Assembly (NCBI RefSeq): GCF_000003815.2
Contig: NC_049979.1
Span: 27,894,249-27,958,248, forward strand
Length of the DNA stretch: 64,000 nucleotides
Reading direction: 5' to 3'
From: Branchiostoma floridae
Lineage: Eukaryota > Chordata > Leptocardii > Amphioxiformes > Branchiostomatidae
The translations under genes were made by a program, and so were the position numbers. Within the stretch, counting starts at the first letter, position 1. Each line of letters begins with the position of its first letter. The notes under the pieces are model-generated. The model made no database searches and had not been told where the DNA came from. It saw only the letters and a program-made list of their open reading frames with translations. Positions 56,138 through 64,000 of this stretch are shown here, piece after piece.

Positions 56138-59100
56138 ATGGCGTCTCCTTCGCTATACTGGTTGGAGTATTCCTTCGCAGGGTCCGAGCAAACGCCACTT
56201 ACCGATCTCATCAAGGGAACAGTGCATGCGCTGACTAAAGCTATGTTACAAACGGACCAAGGAAAGGTTCTGTTTGTGTTTAAGGTAAGCATCCTACACT
56301 AGGGGAGGGACTCACATGTTATTACCACCTGTTCCTTATAGTATCTTTTAGTGTATATAAAGTGTTCGTTATGTAATAGCTGCACACATGTGCGCACAAT
56401 GGTTTGTTGGTTGACTGTCTAATCGTAGCTGACGGCGTCCGTACGTAATTAACTGCCTTACCGGTCAGTGTAACCTGTCTATGTAAACAATGCAACAAAT
56501 TAAACTTTTATCTTTCAAGATGTAACGTTAAAGAATGCACTGTCAGGTATCATGTAACAACCTTACGCTGTAGTGTTGTACCAAAATCACTTCAGGGATT
56601 TTCTTACATTGATAGAAAGTTTTCGACTTTTGTTTTTTTAACTAGGCCATTATGTCTGTAACTTCTGTTGCGAAGGAGGGTGTGGTACTTGATACCCGGT
56701 GATTAATAATGTAACTAATACGATTGGTTGACGTATATATAGACAAGATGATTTTTCTATCCTTTTTTACGGCAAGGACATCAGTGTTTTTCTGTACACA
56801 CACAGGTGTTAGCAGAGCCAAAGATTATCGTCCGTAAGTATTCAGGTTACATCATTCCCACAGTTGTGTTTGCATAGTAAATAGATAGCTGTTTAGGGTA
56901 AATATACCGCTGCCATTACCAAGTCGTTACAAAGATTGGTGCCAAAATTACCACAGATATTTTGTGGACATGTTAACTTGGTTGGGTAATCTTTCGTAGT
57001 AATATTATTTTGCAAGAGAATGGACTTCTACCGGTGCGAATATCATAACCTTAATCATAACGATGAGACAGACTATGACACGTGCTTTGCGACTGCATTT
57101 GCTTAAACTAATAGGAACACGTCGGTAGAACGTACTGCGCCTGCGCGAACCCGAGTGGTTTGGTCAACGTTGCATTGAAATCCCGCTTGTTGCACAGTAT
57201 ATGTTAGAGACATGGTTTCATGTAAAACGTACACGGTATTTTACCCATATATACGCACGTACTTTCTTAAATGCGGCCCTTTAGTAAACCGGGAGTTTAG
57301 CATGTCTATACTTTTCGCGCAGGCGCAGTACGTTCCGGTGACATGCTACGAATAGGCCAATTCCATAGCTCCGCCCACCTCCGTCAAAGCGCAGAAATTC
57401 GACTAATTGACGGATATTCCGTCAAGCTCCCATTGGTCAAACTGCTAATTGCTATGCTTTCATTGGTTGAATTCCTAATTATATTAGTCCCTCTATTGTC
57501 TCCCAATTACCCCTACCGATCAAGACAGCAAAGCTCCCATTGGTCGAACTACTAATTGCGGCGCTATTGGTTGAATTACTAATTGTGATGGACAGTCAGG
57601 ATCAGTCTTTTGTCTTCTAACAGTTATCCAGTCCAGCACCCCTACCGATCTAGACACTGCTCTGACGGCCAACCCCGTGCCGTCCCTGGGCCGTCAGGTT
57701 CAAGTCAAGTGTCGGCCACTGCGGCAATACGAGGCGTTTGCTAGCGAGGTGCTGGGAGTGGAGTACCCGGGGCCAAAAACTCACGAATGGTCCTCATCCC
57801 CCACAGAAGGTTTCATCTACTGGATAGACATGTATATAGGATATAGCGGTAAATTCAAATTATTTTTGTTCTGGTTGTATGTTCTTTGGATTATGTGGAT
57901 GACTTCCGTGTGGGCAAGTTTCCAAGAGAAATTTTCGACCATATTGTACATCGTTAAAAATCGTTGCAAAATGAGTAAATATATAACGTTACTGTAAGTC
58001 GTAAAAAGTATCTTCTATTTTGACTTTGGAATTGACTCTCAATCCCACATACAATGTAGTTGTCTTTGTTTTGTAATTGTAGGTCTGAAACAACAGCAAC
58101 TGTTTGACGTGTGGAGAAAAGAAGCTATGTTGGTGCTGCAAACCGTCGGGAGCGGGAATGCACAACTCTTCAAAGTACTGGCCGAAAGAAGGGTCAGTAT
58201 GTGTAAAGTTACTAACATTATCCTAAGCAGTTGAGGAGGGTTAACTTTGTAGCTGAGCAGATGTTCGGCGATACATCGTCGGTATTCGTGTTGAGTCATT
58301 TGGTTAAGATATTCAGATAGAGGAATGTAACGGTTACTTAGGCCAGAGAAGCTTTATTTTTTCCGTCCTACTCCGGTGCTTGGGAGCCCATGTCGTCGAT
58401 TTTCATTGTTAAATCTATCCTTTTAAGCTTACGAAAGTACAACAACGTACATTTTTATCAGTGTCATGTCATGAAGTTCAGATTTTTGGGACATATGGGG
58501 TTGAAATTGTATTTCCATCTGTCCAAACAAGCAAATTTCCGTCATTGGGCCCTTCCTGGAGACAGGACGGCCCTGGTTTCATCGAAATGCAGCTTGCACC
58601 CTGTGCTCATTAGCATATGTGCTTATTTACATAACTCCACTGATTGGTTATCATCTATAATCGAGGTAATTGACCACCTGGCAGAGGTACGCGGGAACAG
58701 GTGCAGCGCTGTAAATAGCACAATTTTTAATGCGGAATTTTGCTCGTGTCGAATGAAAGTAACAAACGTCACCATTAAATTGTGCTCACCCATGACGAGT
58801 GTATATTCTTTCAAGCCAAACCAAATGACGTTATATTTGATAATCAGACATTTGTAGTCAAGTGATTTTGAAAATAGCACAATTTTTAATGCGGAATTTT
58901 GCTCGTGTCGAATGAAAGTAACAAACGTCACCATTAAATTGTGCTCACCCATGACGAGTGTATATTCTTTCAAGCCAAACCAAATGACGTTATATTTGAT
59001 AATCAGACATTTGTAGTCAAGTGATTTTGAAGAAATATCAAGGACGTTCTATCATATATAGAACGTCCTTGGAAATATATATTAATTTTCTTTTCTTAGG

Positions 59101-59276
59101 TGATGATGTTCTTGAAGGCATCCAGTCCAGATATGTTGGACAACGTGCTGTACAAGTTACCTCTCATCCAACACTTAGGTGACCAGGTGCAGCTCGTGTG
59201 TAAACCCGTAGTACCGTACACGTATGAGGACTTCTCCAAATCTAACAGGAAAAATGACGTCAACAAGAAAGTGTGA
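56138..59276 (+). CDS. Two-domain ferredoxin-like (muconolactone-isomerase-like) protein, 5 exons, 228 aa
   Basis: Exons: 56138-56284, 56806-56833, 57624-57848, 58083-58192, 59100-59276; 687 nt, all phases match. The start is TCATGG with a Met-Ala-Ser N-terminus. The protein is two copies of one unit. Unit 1: YWLEYSF, helix PLTDLIKGTVHALTKAMLQT, FVFKVLAEPKIIVLI, LGRQVQVKCRPLRQYEAF. Unit 2: IYWIDMYIGYS, helix LFDVWRKEAMLVLQ, LFKVLAERRVMMFLKASSP, LGDQVQLVCKPVVPYTYEDF. The strand-helix-strand-strand-helix-strand order, the buried FKVLAE strand and the LPL...VQLVCKPV end recall muconolactone isomerase/Dabb-type dimeric alpha-beta barrels. No signal peptide or membrane segment is seen; the tail is Lys/Asn-rich. 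Catalytic function is not established; I do not know a named vertebrate orthologue. Confidence 0.75.
57124..57336. mobile_element. MITE with GC-rich TIRs in intron 2 of the two-domain gene
   Basis: GGTAGAACGTACTGCGCCTG at the left and CAGGCGCAGTACGTTCC at the right are inverted repeats of about 24 bp around about 165 bp of non-coding sequence. No clear target duplication. Confidence 0.65.
57350..57615. mobile_element. CCATTGGT-repeat element, expanded copy
   Basis: Shares ATAGCTCCGCCCACCTCCGT at the left and GACAGTCAG..TC.GTCTTTTG at the right with the element at 59291-59430. Its interior holds several CCATTGGTY-AA-CTxCTAATTG units, more than the second copy. It ends just before exon 3. Confidence 0.55.
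58713..59030. repeat. Perfect 159-bp tandem duplication in intron 4
   Basis: Copies 58713-58871 and 58872-59030 appear identical base for base, starting AAATAGCACAATTTTTAATG and ending GTCAAGTGATTTTGAA. The absence of differences indicates a very recent event or an assembly duplication. Confidence 0.9.
59039..59071. repeat. Perfect 14-bp hairpin
   Basis: CAAGGACGTTCTAT, loop CATAT, then the exact inverse ATAGAACGTCCTTG. It starts 8 bp after the 159-bp duplication and ends 28 bp before the acceptor of the last exon (59100). Confidence 0.9.
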
Positions 59277-59290
59277 AAGGGTAACGTTAT

Positions 59291-59430
59291 AGACCGATCC
59301 TATAGCTCCGCCCACCTCCGTCAAAACGTAGAAATGCAAAGTTTTAGGTAAGTTCCCATTGGTCAAACCGACAATTGCTATGCTACCATTGGTTGAATTG
59401 CTAATTGTGAATGACAGTCAGTATCGGTCT
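59291..59430. mobile_element. 140-bp MITE just after the two-domain gene stop
   Basis: Ends AGACCGATCCT and AGTATCGGTCT are inverted repeats; the body contains CCATTGGT motifs shared with 57350-57615. It starts 14 nt after the stop codon, so it would form part of the 3' UTR. Confidence 0.65.
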
Positions 59431-59619
59431 TTTGCCCGGTTGTCCTTCCTTGTGGACGATGACTGTGGTAATTACAAACTAGGATACTGTAAAATGGAAA
59501 ATATTCCCAGTAATTTTATGTTTGCGTTTTTCAATGTCACTTCTTCAACGTGATTTTAAAGCCACTGCGAAGTACACGTTGTATATATTACGTATTGCAC
59601 TATACTTTATGTTTGTATG

Positions 59620-59745
59620 GGGTATTGCTTTCTCTGCTTAGCATTCAGCACTTATAAGAAGAGTATTGTTGTTAAACACATACCGCTAACAGTGGACTAG
59701 TCCTCAGCTGTGTGGTAAAAGGGTTGTAGAAACAAAGATGGGCAC
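59620..59745. repeat. SINE body fragment
   Basis: GCTTTCTCTGCTTAGCATT, GTTAAACACATACC and GTGGACTAGTCCTC match parts of the SINE at 34022-34303 without its tRNA-like head. Confidence 0.5.
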
Positions 59746-60276
59746 TGTCCTATCTATATGCTGGTGAGAGGGGGAAGAATTTTAAGTACATGAGGTATAG
59801 TAAATGCATTTGTATAGGGTATTGCATAGAATTTGCTGTTGAACTTGGTTTCTTGAAGAAAGAAATCATATTAATATAATTCTTTTGTTATAAAAACAGC
59901 TTGCTGTAAATAGCATGAAGAACAATCACCAACTCCAATACCATCATCCATGGTTCCTACTTTTTAATATGAATACATACATGTATTGTATACATAGTTT
60001 CAAACTGACGTTGTACAAAACCATGACATTCTTAGTAGTTACGGCCACAATAGTAAATATAGGACAGAAATGCATAATACAACATTATGCATGTATTTCA
60101 GGGTTAAGTTGAAGTGGGTATATCACTGGTCCATGTCTGTTGGCAACAAATTATTGCGGCAACTTTTTGCCAATTTTCCCTTACAGTCACACTGACGATC
60201 AACACACTGGTAAAAATACATGATCTCTGTAGACAAAATGGCAGCGCCTGGAATGTCACATCCTCAGTTTGGCCCC

Positions 60277-62746
60277 AAATGGTATCGGACCGGAGTTTCT
60301 TTTACGATTTCGGAGGTTGGCGGGCAGCCTCAGGCCGAAGGGCTACAGTTCCGCTAGTAAACGTAGGACGCGAAACTTAATCAATATGGCGGAAAGCCGT
60401 TTACTGTCTCTTTCCGACAAACCTATTGGTACCGTCTGTTGCCTCTTTATTTTGGTTAGAATATGTTGTAAAATTTTAATTTTGGACCCGAAAACTATCA
60501 TTTTTTAACACTTTTTTGATCGAAGCTGCTTGGAAAAAACGAATTTTCCCAGGATAACGGCCTACGTGGTAGAGAAGCTAAATTCTTCATGTTTGTGTAA
60601 AATGAAAATAAAAAAATTCCATGTGATAACTTTTTTGCAATCTCCGATGACGTCATTTCTTCGAAATCGCATGAAAAACGCCGCTATTTGGGTCATCAGG
60701 CGAAAAAACCGCATCACCGTTGCAGCGGACTAATACAAAAATGGTTTCGCTGGCCGACCAACTACTCCTCGCACAAAAACAATACAACCCACGGGCTTTT
60801 CAGAAAATACGACAAATCTATGCTCAGCTATAACGATCACCAAGCCATAGGGAGCAAAAGTTAGGGAGACAACAGCGCACTTCCGGCCTATTACACCACC
60901 CTTCCGCCAACTCCGGTCAGATTTGAACTCCGACCCGGAACCTTAAGAGGGACATTTTTTCTCAATATGTATTTTTATTACTTAAAAAGTTCATATCTAC
61001 CATATATCCAAATTTGGTTTGTCTCCGATGGTTACTTTTCCCACGGGAGCGGTTTAAAGTCAGGTCAAAAACACTGTATTTTGAGGCTATCAAGCCTAGA
61101 TGCATATTGAACCTACGTTATAATACAGAAACATTAAAAAACATGCTTTTTTCTGACATCGCTTTTCTGAAAACGGATAAAATGGGGTGCAAAGTCTGCC
61201 CATAAACTTGTCCGGGAAAGTATGTGCACTCTCCGTCGTTTCGGTGCTACACATCGGTAGAAAACCGTCTTTAAAAGTTGGCATCGCTGACGTCACGGAG
61301 TGACGTCAGAGGTTGCTCAAGGAAAACAGCAGGGGGGCGCGTTTAAAGTTCGTCGCTTGTAAGTAAAATGAAGAATGTGCCAGATTTTGACATGGAGCAG
61401 TAGACCAGATCTCACACTTTCAGAATCAAACGCGTCCGACACCAAACTCTTAACTACTTCGCCGTGAACGGCCCCTTAAGAAGCACAATGCGCCCCAAAT
61501 GTGTGCAAGAATGCATTCTTACACAGTGCAAAGCACAAACTGGATCTTATTGTCGGCGCTAGAAGCGGGCAGTTGGAATAAGCGCGGCAAAGATGTGTAG
61601 TGCTTTTGATAGGCTATTACTACATACCACCGAAAGAAAAAAAGATCGCCGCGTTAAGGAGCTATGAACCGAAAGTCAGTAAACCCAGTTTCTCCTTAAG
61701 TTAGGGCTTAAAGCACCAAGATTTCAGCTTTAATGCCCATTTAAGTCATACTAATGCACGGCATCGCGAACATATGCGATAGGTGAACGACAGAGGTCGG
61801 CTCCAATCAAATGACATAGAGAAAGATATGATTTTGGAAAATTCTGCCCGCCAGAATCGATTAAAGTTGCCCGTAATGGTAGTTCTAAGGGGGGGGGGGG
61901 GGTGAAAAAGGGGGAGGGGGGCGCCTAGGGCCTGTACATGAATATGCTGACTTTTTAACTAGAAAAATGAAAAACGGTGTTTGTTTTTACACAATATAAC
62001 GACATCTGATGGAAACTTTAAAATGCGTCGAAATTACGTAATCTATGACGTCATATATGGTACAAGCGCCGCCCTATTAAGGTATCGGACCGGAGTTTCT
62101 TTTACGATTTCGGAGGTTGGCGGGCAGCCTCAGGCCGAAGGGCTACAGTTCCGCTAGTAAACGTAGGACGCGAAACTTAATCAATATGGCGGAAAGCCGT
62201 TTACTGTCTCTTTCCGACAAACCTATTGGTACCGTCTGTTGCCTCTTTATTTTGGTTAGAATATGTTGTAAAATTTTAATTTTGGACCCGAAAACTATCA
62301 TTTTTTAACACTTTTTTGATCGAAGCTGCTTGGAAAAAACGAATTTTCCCAGGATAACGGCCTACGTGGTAGAGAAGCTAAATTCTTCATGTTTGTGTAA
62401 AATGAAAATAAAAAAATTCCATGTGATAACTTTTTTGCAATCTCCGATGACGTCATTTCTTCGAAATCGCATGAAAAACGCCGCTATTTGGGTCATCAGG
62501 CGAAAAAACCGCATCACCGTTGCAGCGGACTAATACAAAAATGGTTTCGCTGGCCGACCAACTACTCCTCGCACAAAAACAATACAACCCACGGGCTTTT
62601 CAGAAAATACGACAAATCTATGCTCAGCTATAACGATCACCAAGCCATAGGGAGCAAAAGTTAGGGAGACAACAGCGCACTTCCGGCCTATTACACCACC
62701 CTTCCGCCAACTCCGGTCAGATTTGAACTCCGACCCGGAACCAAAT
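60277..62746. mobile_element. Composite element with identical 662-bp direct terminal repeats
   Basis: Copies at 60281-60942 and 62081-62742 are identical as read and exactly 1800 bp apart, enclosing 1138 bp. AAAT lies immediately outside both ends (60277-60280, 62743-62746), as expected of a target duplication. Each terminal repeat itself has inverted ends, GGTATCGGACCGGAGTT and AACTCCGACCCGGAACC. The inner part has no reverse transcriptase, no tRNA primer site directly after the first repeat, and a G run near 61891. It could be an LTR-type miniature (TRIM-like) element or two copies of a MITE trapping a segment. Short frames of 60-80 codons in the repeats are not convincing genes. Confidence 0.8.
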
Positions 62747-63816
62747 GAGACACGAGATATCTTACCGAAATCGTAGTGTTACCACTGAATCAAAAACTAA
62801 TGTACGATGATTAACATTAATCAAGAAGAGATTTGCAATGATCGCACCTGTTGGCAACTAGTTTGAAATATTGAAAAAAAAAATTGCCATTTCCTGTTGC
62901 AAACAGTCACAGGTCCAGTGAAATACCTGCTTTACTTAGTAAATACATGTATATGACTGGCAACACCATGACTGATATGAGTCTGTTGCACTTCAAACAG
63001 ATCTGTTTGGTACACAATAAAGAACACAGGGTGTAATATTAGCTGCTCATGTGGTTTTTACAAAGCACTTCGTAGTTGAGACAAATTTCACTACATATAC
63101 ATTGTAACAAACATGGAAGAATTTCTGCCAATTGAATGATTTTTTGTTTGTAGGTTACACCAATTTAATATCTTGATTATCAGATTTTTCAAGGAAATCA
63201 ATGAAGCAAGTAGCTAGTTGGCAAAATACAGATTTCTCTGATGTAGCCATAGGACTGTAGCTTTGAACCACTCACAACCGGAAAGGACCCATATCCTTTT
63301 CGGTAAGTGTGGTCGGTCCTTTAACGTCCTTGAAATGTGGCTCTCCTGAAACGTGGGACCTCCATTTGACGTCCTATCCAAGGCGGACAGATTTCAAATT
63401 TCACAATAATAATAGCATGATAGATGGAAAATTGCAACAACTAGAAAGAGTAGGACTTTCCTCTACTATTTGTGGGAAAATATGAGCATTTTTGGGTCGA
63501 TTCATCTGCATATACTGCATGGCACACAGTCATGATCTAATTTCATTTTCAAATAAAAGTTAAGAAAGTGTCGAATCTGCAAACCAAGATATGAAAAAAT
63601 AAATAGTTTCCTGACAAAAGGTAGTGGATTCTACCTGAAATGTCTGACCCTTTCAAAATCATATCCAGTTGCAAGAGTAACTACTATTTGGTGTATCTCA
63701 ATACATGAATGTCTAACCTTCATCAACGTATGAAATAATAAGTTTGGCCTTCCATACATGTACAAATGACAGTTACACTATACAGAGAGTATGAGCTCTC
63801 CACAGCCACACAAAAA
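62747..63816. other. Intergenic, no gene seen
   Basis: AT-rich sequence without supported coding frames. The last part lies downstream of the gene entering from the right and may be its 3' UTR. Confidence 0.5.
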
Positions 63817-64000
63817 TCATGTTAAACACCCCATCAGTAGCTCAATCTTGTTGACAAAGTTCCTGCCCTTGGCCTTGTCCCACTGCACTGGTTTGAAGCT
63901 GCCCCCCACCTGGTCCCACTTTGTGTCCTTGATGACATCACTCCTCCACGTCTCACACCCCTTCTGCCTCGTCAACTGCACGGAGACCAGCGGCCCCAAC
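63817..64000 (-). CDS. Last exon of an unrecognised gene, partial
   Basis: Open from the window edge to a TGA at 63819-63817, about 60 codons: GPLVSVQLTRQKGCETWRSD, then VGGSFKPVQWDKAKGRNFVN and a C-terminal ELLMGCLT. Codon choice (CTG, GTG, CAG, AAG) is like the other real exons and unlike surrounding intergenic sequence. The rest of the gene is beyond 64000, so neither the true exon start nor the function can be given. Confidence 0.6.
   Translation of the reverse strand, partial: LGPLVSVQLTRQKGCETWRSDVIKDTKWDQVGGSFKPVQWDKAKGRNFVNKIELLMGCLT

Noticed and set aside
57350-57615. CCAAT-box promoter cluster
   Set aside because: The many CCATTGGT motifs are explained by a repeat element that recurs at 59291-59430, so they do not by themselves indicate a promoter.
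60269-60733. Repeated 63-79 and 67 codon frames in the 662-bp terminal repeats
   Set aside because: Present identically in both repeats only because the DNA is identical; no motif, no codon bias, no link to a longer protein.

Overview
This 64 kb window is animal genomic DNA with dense introns, four 100-N assembly gaps and many short transposons. The gene content (C2CD2/TMEM24, HPS6 and BBS1 orthologues, plus a lineage-expanded family of large TPR proteins) and the compact intron-rich layout fit a cephalochordate (amphioxus, Branchiostoma-like). That organism call is inference from gene and repeat style; no diagnostic marker gene is present.

Layout. (1) 1-10444, minus: 5' part of a C2CD2L/TMEM24-like ER-anchored SMP+C2 lipid-transfer gene, ten exons visible, one probably lost in the gap at 5204-5303. 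(2) 10445-14966: intergenic, mostly a 2.55 kb transposon with long inverted repeats and a TTA target duplication. (3) 14967-17477, minus: intronless HPS6 (BLOC-2 subunit). (4) 17915-36923, plus: BBS1 (BBSome subunit), head to head with HPS6, 19 exons giving 603 aa in one open frame; a second, phase-compatible first exon lies at 20087. Its introns hold an unusual 50-bp minisatellite made of the end of exon 12 plus its 5' splice site (about 21 copies), a partial duplicate of exon 13, and two transposons inserted just upstream of 3' splice sites. (5) 39231-45550 and 48345-54679, minus: a tandem pair of roughly 1,480-residue proteins that join N-terminal TPR-like modules, a nucleotidyltransferase core with a GlnD/DUF294-like helical region, and about 14 near-identical C-terminal TPR units. 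This pair is the strongest candidate for an undescribed system. (6) 56138-59276, plus: a five-exon, 228-residue protein that is an internal duplication of a small ferredoxin-like (muconolactone-isomerase/dimeric alpha-beta barrel-like) domain. (7) 59277-63816: repeats, including a 2.46 kb element with two identical 662-bp direct terminal repeats. (8) 63817-64000, minus: last exon of an unrecognised gene entering from the right.

The genes do not form an operon-like unit. HPS6 and BBS1 both act in membrane trafficking and seem to share a 437-bp divergent promoter interval; C2CD2L works at ER-plasma membrane contacts. The TPR/nucleotidyltransferase pair arose by local duplication that included introns, older intronic repeats, the 3' flank and probably the 5' flank. 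Exon joins were worked out by eye from GT/AG sites and reading-frame phase; all product names rest on remembered family sequence, not on a database search.
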